64,000 nucleotides of DNA from contig MVBO01000044.1 in the NCBI GenBank assembly GCA_002261195.1, positions 38,372-102,371 of the forward strand, given 5' to 3'. Each line of letters opens with the position of its first letter. Within the stretch, counting starts at the first letter, position 1. The position numbers were made by a program, and so were the translations under genes. The notes under the pieces were generated by a model. The model saw only the letters and a list, made by a program, of their open reading frames with translations, made no database searches and was not told where the DNA came from. This DNA comes from Bifiguratus adelaidae (Eukaryota; Mucoromycota; Endogonomycetes; Endogonales). Shown here piece after piece: positions 1 through 9,808 of the stretch.

Positions 1-1652
1 TTTGTGGTGGAACAAACTGGATTCCGGTCTGTAGGCTGTTCCTCGACGCATGCTATCCCGGAGACTGACAGACGTTGTTGTTTAGGCTGACAATTTCGTA
101 CCGCGATTGACGGATGAGGATTATCGCCAATGGATCCAAAGTGCCGTAGACAGTAATCAGAACATGCTCCGCGTTTGGGGAGGCGGCATCTACGAGCAAG
201 ATATCTTTTATGATACATGCGACAAGATGGGTATCTTGGTCTGGCAAGATTTTATGTTCGCCTGTGGTAAGGATCAGTATGTTTATGATCTGAAGCGGCT
301 TGTATTGATCAACGCTAGGCCTGTATCCCGCTCACGATGCTTTCTGCAAGAACATCGAAACTGAACTTTCTCATGTCATCAAACACCTGCGCCATCACCC
401 TTGCATCGCCCTCTGGTGTGGTAACAATGAAGACTATGCGATTGGCGAGGAATATCACGATCCTAATGACAAAGGACCTTGGGACGATACCCCTTTTCCG
501 GCTCGCAAGATATACGAGTTAATCATGCCCGACATGGTGAAACAGCTTGATCCGACAGGCGCTCCCTACTGGCCCGGCTCACCCTACGGAGGAGTGGGTG
601 GTGCTGATCGCACCGTGGGCGACATTCATCAATGGAATGTTTGGCACGGAATCCAAGACAAGTATCAGAATTACTCCAAGCTTGCCGGCAGATTTGTCAG
701 TGAATTCGGTATGGAGGCCATGCCTACGTTAAGCACTATGCTCAGTATGTGGAATACCGGCACAAGTCCAGTAGATCAATACGCGCAAAGCCGTGTTTCG
801 GATTGGCACAATAAGGCCACCGGTTTCGAGGCCCGCATCGGCAAGTACATTATGGAGAACATCCAGTTTCCAGCCGCTGGTGATTTACCTGCTTGGGTAT
901 ACTGCACGCAATTCATCCAAGCTGAAGCTATTCGCTATGCTATCTCTGGCTGGCGGCGCAATTTCGGTGGTCCGGGTCACGAAAAGACATCGGGAGCATT
1001 GATCTGGCAATTGAATGATTGCTGGCCGGTAACGAGCTGGGCGATTGCCGATTACTACAAAAAACCAAAGGCTGCATGGTATGTCGCCAAGCGAGAATTT
1101 GCGCCAATAGCAGCGGGAATATCGTTTGTCGATGGAAGCGACAACACCAAGGTCTCGGTTTGGGGCGCTTCGTCGAAGCTTGAAAACGTCCATGTCAATA
1201 TTTTTGTTCGAGCTTATCGTATCAAAGATGGCCACCATGTCTTCGAGCACACCGAAGAAGGCGTCCTTCTAGCCAATCAATCTACCGAACTCCTCCAAGT
1301 TGATCTTTGTAAAGGCGTCCGCGACGATTTACGGGAAAGCGACGTTGTCTTGTGCGCACAGTTCTATGCAGGCGACCAATGCGTGGCCCAGAGCACTTTG
1401 TGGCCCGAGCCATTCAAATATATTCATTTGCCTGATCCTGTCTTGCACATACAGTACGACATTAACTCCATCACGCTCAAGGTATCAAATCCGGTCAAGG
1501 GATTATGGTTAGAAGGTAACGCTGACATGGCATTTGATGACAATTTCGTGGATGTTTTGCCCGGATGCGCAAAAACGATACGAGTTCGGAATTGGAAGGG
1601 AGAGAAGCTGGCCGCTCGTTGGTTGGGTTATAATCGGCTAGAATCGAGGTAA
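1..1652 (+). CDS. Beta-mannosidase, GH2 family (5' end outside window)
   Basis: Hydrolyses terminal beta-mannose from mannans and N-glycan cores. About 500 C-terminal residues are present; the N-terminal sugar-binding part (roughly 350 residues in the family) lies upstream of the window. Three exons are seen: 1-26, 86-266 and 319-1652, with introns GTCTGT..TTTAG and GTAAGG..GCTAG. They splice in frame through the family signatures GTNWIPADNF and DFMFACG. The acid/base Glu sits in WCGNNED and the nucleophile Glu in SEFGMEA, so the catalytic half looks intact. The domain after about base 1080 is the less conserved C-terminal sandwich. The gene ends 185 bp from the stop of the convergent GH92 mannosidase. 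Family assignment is firm; cytosolic versus secreted location cannot be judged without the N-terminus. Confidence 0.93.
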
Positions 1653-1837
1653 AACTGACATTGCGTTCCATTGTTTTTAGCTCAATTTGGGCACCCTGTG
1701 TAGCGGAATGCAATGTATTCTCCATATTTACACCATGAGAGTGTATCAATAATCTCACAAGTGCAACTTAGATGATTGTTGGTTTGGCATAGGCCGTCAC
1801 GATATTGTCATCATCCGGGTAGCTGGGCGGTACTTGT

Positions 1838-4834
1838 TCAGTCCCCCCAATCACCAGCGACATGTGTCATCCACAGCTCCAGTGTCCCACCGTGCATGAT
1901 GTCGGTATGCTTGAACCAATTGGCCGTCAACTCCGGCCCATTAAGCCGTGCTCTTGACACGAACATATTCTCAGGCGAAAGGTTGTGTGCTTTGATTTCA
2001 AACACTTTCTTCTCATCATCTTGGTCCAGTCGTATAGATGCATACTTCCATTGAGGCGACCCAATGAGATATACATCTTGGCCAGCTACGGGGTAGATCC
2101 CTATCGTGGTAAAGTATACCAAGAAGCCATCGCACCAGCATCATCGTTCCCTTGGCATCCAATGAGAATGATGCTTTGACGTGAAGTACCATGGCTTACC
2201 TGGGATCCCATTAGCTGTGCTGTTGAACCACTTATCAATGATTTGCCTCGTTCGCATGGCAGTGCGATCAGGTCTGATAATGAAAGAAGAATGATTAGCT
2301 CCAAACCTCCGGCAAATCAGAAAAGATGTTACCTTCCGATGTAATTATAGAGATAGGGTATTAGGAAGGAAGGCTCATTACCAGCATCATATAGCCCTTC
2401 TTCAAAGAATGTATCAAGTCGACGTAGGAAGTCTTGTTTGCCTCCAGAGAGCTTAATGAGCTTTTCCATGTTTTGCGGCGTATAAAAGCTGAAAAGCAAG
2501 GTTTTGCAAAGCGTACTCTCTAATTTGTCTAGACAATACCTATAAGTCCACGAACTGGCTTCGTAGAATTCATCGATCCAGTAAAAGCATTTATCCCTTT
2601 GGAAATTGACTACGGATGCATGTTTCAGTGCAAGCAAGCTGAGCATTCACGACGGAAAACCTACTTGGTGAGCAAACGGTGGGATCCGCCCAGGTGCCGG
2701 TTGCAAAGTTGCCCGAATCATCCTTGGGTATCACAAATCCGGAGGTGCCCAGACTTTCTGTTTCCTTGTTCCATAGATTGGCCCAGTTCCCGGACCGAGC
2801 AATGTATTTTCCGTACTCGATCTCCTTACTCAGCCCTTTCGCCACCATGGCAACCGAAAAGTCATTGTAAGCATACTCCACAGTTCTGGCTCCACTTCGA
2901 TGGTATACTGGCCGAGCTGAGTAATCCACTGGAATATAACCGTACTGCTTCCACTTGCTCAACTCTCCGCGACCATGGTATAGAAACTCGGGCGGTGAAA
3001 TTTCCGCGTCTTTCACCAAGACATTGTACGCCGCTTCCCAATCAATGCCTGGTAACTGCTTGACAAAAGCATCGGCAATCATTGTCTCGGCATTTGACCC
3101 TGCTTGCGTTATACCGTTCCAACCTGCGATTCGCCCATCTGGAAGCCATCCGTCTGTCTCTCCAAAATGAATGAAGGAGCGGATGATCTCGCTTTGCTCT
3201 TTAGGCTTGATTAAGGTGTAAAGTGGGTGAATTATAGAACGTGTCAATCGATCGCGCTCAATTTCCCCTTACGAAGCACTTACAAGTACGGAACGTGTCC
3301 CAAAGGCAATCTAACGTTACATTGTCAGTGTCAACCATTCGCGCATAGGGAAAATACTTACAGAAATCGTTCCAGTAAGCGTCTTCCGTGGTATGCCGAC
3401 CATTCTCGCCAGTCTTATTGACAGGCATGATCATTGTGCGATATAGACTGGAGTAGAAGATGGTCTTTTGATCATGATCAAGGCCTAGTGTGGTACTGAC
3501 AGAGCGACTGCTATTCCGTTCATTGACGCTACCAATACCGCCGCTGACATGAAAACTACTTAATGCCTTTGTCCATTGTCGACGGTTGCTATCGGCGACT
3601 TCGTCAAATGTTGCATGCAAGACCTCTTTTTCGAGGTTCATACAAGCCTTTTCCTTCGAGACAAGCGATAAGCCAACGCGGGCTTCAATAATATCGTCGC
3701 TGGTATTCAAAGGCACCTTCAGGACAACTCCAAGTTCTCCCCCTAAGATTGATGAGTTCTCTTCGTACCAAGAGCTGTAATACTTACAGGATCGGGTCAC
3801 TTGCATTGTGTCATTTGAAACCGCATCGTCTGTCCAGATGCTGTGATTCGCGACACCCACATTCAGTCCTGCACAAAAGTACACATCGAAGCGAGCATGT
3901 GGGGCTGAGGCGAGCCCAAGACCGCCTGACCAGGAGTCTTGCGACAACCTAATCAGTCATCGATTGATATTGCGTTCACCAATGCCTACCTTTATACTGT
4001 CCGCGACCGGTCACTCTATTGCTGGGCTCTATCGCAATTTCCCCGCCATAATAGTTGTCGCGGTCACCAACATGCCGAAGATCGAATAATACATTCAGGT
4101 ACCGATCCGATGGTGCAAGTTTTGCGAATGCCTCCGGTTGAATCTGATAACGATGGACAGCGCCGCGAGCCGTAGCGGTGTATTCGATCTGCACGCCCCA
4201 ATCTGAAAGCACAACACCAAATTGTCCAACCTGAGCGCTGACATTGGAAAATGAAGACGTCGGCATGTTGCGCGTATCAATATTGACTTGTCCGAGGATA
4301 GGCATGACAGAAATCGTCTGGTAACTGTTTGAACCTCCGGTTCCTGACGAGTGCATGTGGGATATTCCAAAAACCTTGCCATCAGGCTTGTACCCTGATT
4401 GACTATGGGCTACAGAACTCATTGAGCATGCTTATCGCGCATGCGCTCTCATAAACTCACGTATATCAAAGCCTACTTTGGCAATAGCATGCGGCAGCGT
4501 TGGTCCAGGGAACACATGTCCTAATGACACGGTCATCAGCGCAGAATTTGTCGGATGATCATGATCTTACCTTCTCCAGCCGTTCCAATCATTGGATCCA
4601 CATAATCTACAAGCGTCTTTGACCTCATTTGCTCTTGTATCAAGAATCGACCAAGAGCGCCATCCGAATTCGTTCTTCTGGACGTTCCATCACCATTCAA
4701 CCACAAAAAGTGCTAAGAACAACTGAGCGGCGAGAAGCCGATATTTGTCTGCTTACCAATAGCAGTAATACAAAGATAGCCGCTATTAAGACTGCGCGTC
4801 TTGTTCGGCGCGTCCAGCCTTTGACGGCGACCAT
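1838..4834 (-). pseudogene. GH92 alpha-mannosidase, signal-anchored, with two apparent lesions
   Basis: GH92 enzymes are calcium-dependent exo-alpha-mannosidases acting on N-glycans and mannan. The start (ATG at 4834) gives MVAVKGWTRR followed by a hydrophobic segment (AVLIAAIFVLLLL), a signal anchor. Downstream are the family blocks VDYVDPMIGTAGEG, GPTLPHA, GFSHMHSSGTGG, the WDTFRT region, GWLPDGR, LYDAGNEPSF, GIPGNDDAGAM and YPVAGQDVYLIG. At least eight introns are needed. Two things do not fit an intact gene. Near 2110-2120 the frame changes between AMASWY and FTTIGIYPV, as if one base were missing. The intron after WDTFRT (donor at about 3286) lacks an AG where HPLYTLIKP should begin; the sequence there reads TAA. 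The rest is full length and highly conserved. It is either a young pseudogene or a gene with assembly errors; annotated as pseudogene with that caveat. Confidence 0.75.
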
Positions 4835-5031
4835 GGGAAGAAGGGAGATTGTCCAAATGATCGGGATTACCTTTGGCTAGAAACTCGGTAACACAAATTG
4901 CTTTTTCAAGAAATGAAGGCCCTGGATTTCCCCTATTGTGTATTCCAGACCATTGGGACCACGATTTCTGCTGATTTGCCGAGTGACAATATATTCACAA
5001 AGGTGATACATAAACTACGGTATCCTAGACT

Positions 5032-6931
5032 TTAATGACCGCGCCAGCCGTCCTTTTTTTCTCTATGATGGATGAATCTAGCGAGTTGTAATACGGCTTG
5101 CAATGTTTCCTTGCCACTCGGCAAGATCTCCTCTGGCGGCAGAATGAACCCGTAGTTGCCAGTATCTCGAAGTTCGACCGCATAGCTATATTTCACATTG
5201 CCTACTGCGTACGTCCAGTCCAGAGATCCGCCGGATGCTGGGTAAATGGTCGAACATACGGGACCGGTGGCGAACTTCTTGCCGTTCACATTTTGAAGCG
5301 CTTTGGCTGCTCCAATGGCAGCTTCAAGGATATCTTCATGATCACTTGGAAACTCCTCACAATCAGCTCCGAACGGTGTCATCCATAACTGTGCGAATGC
5401 ATGAAAGTCAATGTATCCAATCACATTCTCTTTGGCAGCAATATAGTCGGCCATTGCTTTCGGCTCTGGAGCAGAGAATGGCTCTGTGCCCATGTAGGCT
5501 TCTGAACATGGATTGACACTGGAGCCACCCTTATTCCACTTGTATGCCTGTACCGTTCTTAACATCTGACGATATCTCTGCGACAAACATTCAACATACC
5601 CAGTTGCGGTTTGGATCAGTTCCAACACAGAAAGGAAAAGTAGAAGGCTGTCGATTTTTGCGCCACTAAGAAAGTGGATAAGCATGCGGGTCTTCACTTG
5701 GACACTTGGCTTCTGCATACATACCATTCTGTTCCTTTCCCACGTATAAATATACCCATCGACATTCAAGACGGGTATGAGAGTCCACTGAAAGTTGTCA
5801 ACCAATTTGGTGATTTCCTTGTCCTTGCCATATTGACTCGTCAATTGGTCCATAATGTATGTCACAACTGCCACCGATATCCATTCACGAGCATGCTGTC
5901 CTCCATGCAGGACAAGTCCGCGGATTAAATGACGGTGCCTTTTGTTCTTGGACACCGAGGCATCTTCAGACTTCTTATCCAGGTTTCCGGAAAGCTCACG
6001 CACAAAGTTGGCGAAATCGGCGCTAAGGTCATCGAACGAGTTCATAGCCGCCGCGACGAGATCGAATTCGTCAATGATGCTTGACTCTTTGTCTGGCGAC
6101 TCCTGATCGACCTCTTTATCGCTGACCTCTTCCAGTTTATCCTGCTTTGAGTGCTTGCTGGATGACACAGAGATATTCTGCTGGATGGACATCAAAATAT
6201 TGTCCACGCTGCTTGTAGCCTCCTCGACAGTGTCAGCAAACCATGAGTGCTGGCGATGCTTTCGATTTTTGACATGTCGTTGCCACCTGGTGGGGTCGCT
6301 CTTGTTGTTACTCGGACCAATCTCGACGCCTTGTATATCCCGACCTTCAAACGTTTTGCCTACCACGATCGGTCGAGCAATATTTGGATACTTCTTCACC
6401 AGATTCTTCATGAAAGATTGGATCTCGTCGTAAGGATGATACTTTTCAAAAAATGCGGACTCGGAGTCGTCTGCCGCACGCAGACCATCTTCCGTTGATA
6501 TGGGCACGGAGTCTATAAGTTCTTGAACATTCTCCACAGAGACTGTATAGGGAAAGCTAAGTGTCGAAATGACGTTGTCAAGCACATGAGCAGGAACTCG
6601 GACTCGAGTTGAGCCAACTTGTATAGGTGTCCATGGGTCAAGCAGATATGTCTAAGCAAAGTAAGACATTTGAGTACGTTTGAGTCACTTTACCTACCTC
6701 AACCAACTCTGAGAGCTGTGCTGCCTCCTGTATTGTAGCAATGTGAATGTCAAGGACCTTGTCGCCCTCAAATGTCTGTCGACCAAAAGCCTGCGTCTCT
6801 CCGGCGAAATGTTCAAGCTGTCCGCTCAAGTGGAAGGCTTCTTGCTCTTGCCGACCAATGGCTACACCATGACTCGGAGCAGCAAGTCCAAAGAGAGCCC
6901 AAGTCAACAAGACGACGGCACTCAACCTCAT
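5032..6931 (-). CDS. Secreted M14 metallocarboxypeptidase with propeptide
   Basis: A zinc carboxypeptidase of about 580 residues. ATG at 6931 opens a signal peptide (MRLSAVVLLTWALFGLAAPS), followed by a propeptide of about 100 residues. The catalytic domain shows the zinc ligands in HGGQHAREW, the substrate-binding DPNRNW, the third zinc His in DFHAFAQLW, and the catalytic Glu in VELRDTGNYGF. All are kept, unlike the inactive Ecm14 branch. Introns are 6652-6697, 5666-5724 and 5548-5599; splicing restores WRKNR and RNWAYKWN. An acidic, Lys/Ser-rich insert of about 120 residues separates the first strands of the fold from the HGGQH motif (5945-6312). An ATATATAT stretch lies about 45 nt upstream of the ATG, next to the stop codon of the preceding gene. 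Substrate preference (A or B type) is not assigned. Confidence 0.92.
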
Positions 6932-6972
6932 GGTATAGAAGCAAGAAAGAGTCAAGTTTTAAAGAGAGGAGC

Positions 6973-6980
6973 ATATATAT
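6973..6980 (-). promoter_or_regulatory. TATA-like element of the carboxypeptidase gene
   Basis: An uninterrupted ATATATAT run lies 42-49 nt upstream of the carboxypeptidase ATG. It occupies the end of the 49-bp gap that separates this gene from the stop codon of the gene upstream on the same strand. Position fits a TATA box, but the element is judged by sequence alone. Confidence 0.4.
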
Positions 6981-8708
6981 TCAGTAAATCACACGAGCGT
7001 GGCCAGGACGCATCAAGTCCACCTTCTTCATTGGATTCAACACTTCTTCTGGGATAACCATAGTCTTGAGTGTTGTTTTGATCTCCTTGACCTGAATGCC
7101 TCTGTACTCGAGCTCTTCTCTGCCCATGTCGTGTTCCATTTCCGGTGGAGCAGACTTGGTGCTATCCGATCGCGCAAATCGCAAGAGTATCGAACTACGG
7201 TTGGGAGCATGCTGCTCAACAGATGCTTGGGTATCCGCCGATTCTGAGGAGCGTCGAACAGCGGGATTTGAAGATGCATGAGATAGGACTGGTTCGGTAG
7301 CTTGACGACGCAGAGGTGGTAGGGAAAAGAGGCGAGACGTGCGAGTGGACGTATTTGCTGTGGGTGATTCAGTGAAACTGGTCGATGATATGCCGGTGAT
7401 GCTGGGCTGAGTGGAGATGGAGGCGTGTCCGAGATCAAGAGATGACACGGATCCTGTTGGCGACAATGCCAGTGTCTTTGCCCTGGCAATCACATCGGAC
7501 ATGGACTCTACAGTGATCTCTGTGGGTGCCGTGGTCGCATATTGCGAGGGAGGAGGGCGAAAGGTTGGTACATTCTTCTTTTGCTGTTGTTCATTGGATG
7601 TTTCACCATCTAGTTTGACATCTTCAAAGGTTCCTGTTGTGGGCTTCACGAGTATAGAAGCAGCTCCAGAGGTCAATGAAGATGCACTGTCTGTTTGATG
7701 AAGGTTTTTGAACTTGGGCTGCACTTTAGCTACAGATTCAGGCAGAAGCGAGGTTGGCGCGCTGTCATCTCCAACATTGATGGAAGCGTTGCCGGACCCC
7801 AGTGATGAGCCTACTCCGGACTCTCGACGCTGGAATGGAAAGTAAGAAGTCTTGGCAGGGTCTTTTGTCTCATTACGTGCCCAGGAAGCCGACTCAATCG
7901 ACTTGCCGCTTGTAGGTGTAGTGCTGCTGGGCTGTCCCTCCAATATCCTGATAGAAGCCTTTCCGCTTTCCAACGATGAGAGCGTATCCGTTTTCATGTA
8001 GCTCGTACGTCTTGAAAGCATCCTCAAAGGACGGAAGGAATGGTGTGGGGCTGCAAGAGATGGCAAGGAAGAAAAAAGGCACAGCACGAGAATGTCACAC
8101 AAGCGCCTTTTCTATTGTCAACGGATTGAATACTACAGATGATCTTGTAACAGTGTGAGCCTACATTCTCTTGGAGGGGAACTGGCCTTGCGATGCTTGA
8201 GATACTTTCTGAAGCTCTTGCTGTTCTCATGTACCTGCTTGGTTGGCTCAACCGGCTCCTTGTGCAGCTTTAGGGTCAGGGCAAGTTCATTGACGGTACG
8301 TATGTCGCGTCGGTGGGCTCGTGTGGACGTTGACTCCTTAAAGCGTGAGCGAGACTTGTATTGATGGGAAAGGTCTTCCATGGACTCTTCAAGGTCCACT
8401 GCTGCGGCATGGATAGGCTTATCAGTCGATGGCTTGAAGGCGGCAGGTGGAATGAATGCCTCCTTTCGGATACGGAATGCTTGCGCTGCTGCATCTGCTG
8501 CTGTCGCCACCACCTCGGAGTAAGAGACCTTCTGCCCACTGCCGCTATCTCCGGTATAGTGTATCCATTCGTCATCCCTATCATCCACACGCACAATTTC
8601 CCAATGTTGAGGTCCTTCAAACGTATCATCCTCCTTGGTCAATACCCACGCATCACTTCCACCCAGCTCTGGAAAATCCGAAGCCTCCATGAAGTACAGA
8701 CAAGACAT
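6981..8708 (-). CDS. Hypothetical protein with four SSLxSGxASI repeats
   Basis: No family recognised. Two exons join across a 114-nt intron (8051-8164) to give about 537 residues. The ATG at 8708 gives MSCLYFMEASDFPELGG. The first 75 residues look folded and acidic, with aromatic residues (WEIVRVDDRDDEWIHYTGD). Then follow an alanine-rich helix and a basic segment (KSFRKYLKHRK). Residues 200-400 are Ser/Thr-rich and carry four copies of a 13-residue motif with consensus xSSLxSGxASIxV at about 205, 262, 304 and 383. The C-terminus (YRGIQVKEIKTTLKTMVIP) is again more ordered. There is no signal peptide or membrane segment. The pattern suggests a cytoplasmic or nuclear scaffold with repeated short binding or phosphorylation motifs; that is inference. 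Confidence 0.75.
7410..7982 (-). repeat. Four-copy protein motif repeat SSLxSGxASIxV
   Basis: The four copies read LSSLESGKASIRI, GSSLGSGNASINV, SSLTSGAASILV and SSLDLGHASIST, spaced 57, 42 and 79 residues apart in otherwise low-complexity sequence. The third residue of the core varies in charge while SSL, G and ASI are fixed. The copies differ at the codon level, so this is a maintained protein motif rather than a recent DNA duplication. Confidence 0.8.
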
Positions 8709-9027
8709 GGATGCCAATTGAGCTTATTATATGTCTTCGAGATCCCACATCAGGTGAGTATGGTAGCGATCAGGTGTTCCTATACCTTCCATAAATGGAT
8801 CCATGCACCGTTGTTTGTTCGCGCCATTGGGTGTTTGCTGTCTGCATGATCCTTGCGCCTTGACCAATGTACCCTGTTGACGCCATTGATATTTACAGTG
8901 GTCCAATCATCGTTAGGAGGGCCAATGGGTTAGCGAACATGTGCTTCTAGTACCTGTTGTCGACGGTGACGTCACACATTTATCCCGCAGCATTTTCGTC
9001 CTTGCTCAACGCTTGTCAGGGAAACCC
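8709..9027. promoter_or_regulatory. Divergent intergenic promoter region
   Basis: A 319-bp gap between two divergent start codons. A CCAAT pentamer and its complement ATTGG occur several times (for example GACCAATG near 8867, GTCCAATC near 8902 and CCAATGGG near 8921). That is a plausible CCAAT-box cluster. No TATA box or other gene is seen. Confidence 0.35.
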
Positions 9028-9643
9028 ATGAACGTCGCACGGATCCCGAGGCTTGTAGCGCGTTCTTCACACCAAATCGCACGTCATTATGCTACAGAGG
9101 TACCGAGGCGACCGATAGGTGGCTTCCGAGGTGGACTGTTCGGTTTTATATTAGGCGTTACGCTAACGGGGGCCGTTGGTTACTACTATTTGTTGGATGA
9201 GTACCACGCCGCTTCCAGCCTCTTGTTGAACTCTGTGGAGGAGCTGCAAGCATCTACAAATAGGGTGAGAAGGCTTTTGTGAACGGCGGACGCGGTCAAC
9301 AGGTATGCTGACACACTTTTTGCGCTGTTAGGTGCGGGACTACGCCAAAAAGATTGAGGGCGTGGAAAAGCAATTGCAGAAGCTAAGAGATCAGACCGTC
9401 ACCAAGGATCAATTGGCCGATCTACGCACCGAAGCCAAGAAACTTTATGTAAATACATGCATGCACACGCTGGTAGATAGCGACGTACTAATAGCGGATT
9501 TAGGATTCTCTCAACATAGAACATTTAGAGCTCAAAACACATGTGTGGGGTCTTGGTATGTAGACATGTCAACAACTGCTGTCATGATGACTAATGCCTG
9601 TATAGAACAAGATGTTCACAAGCTTTCTCGCCCAGCACAGTGA
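9028..9643 (+). CDS. Small mitochondrial inner-membrane coiled-coil protein (hypothetical)
   Basis: Four exons (9028-9264, 9332-9448, 9504-9555, 9606-9643) splice into a 147-residue protein; all introns are GT..AG and all junctions keep frame. The N-terminus (MNVARIPRLVARSSHQIARH) is basic, lacks acids and is rich in Arg and Ser, typical of a mitochondrial presequence. One membrane segment follows (GGLFGFILGVTLTGAVGYYY) and then a long heptad-rich coiled coil. The architecture matches small fungal mitochondrial inner-membrane proteins of unknown function. An upstream in-frame start at 8941 does not look used, because the presequence begins cleanly at 9028. No enzymatic motif is visible. Confidence 0.75.
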
Positions 9644-9808
9644 AGTACCTTTGGATTTATACCTGGCAAAATAAAAAAAGCACGTCCTTAGAATTCTCTT
9701 TTGCCATTTCGTCAACGCCGGCCCGACGGGTATGGCCAATGAAAAATACTCAATGTCTATACGAGTCTCGTATGCATGTTGATGTTACCAACGATACACA
9801 ATGTTTCT

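Noticed and set aside
3270-3285. A 16-nt intron that would restore the GH92 frame after WDTFRT
   Set aside because: GTAAGTGCTTCGTAAG is far below the shortest intron in the window (38 nt) and would insert residues not found in the family.
8361-8849. Plus-strand open frame of 162 codons
   Set aside because: It lies antisense to the unknown protein gene at 6981-8708, whose reading frame and splice signals are better supported; composition looks like a shadow.
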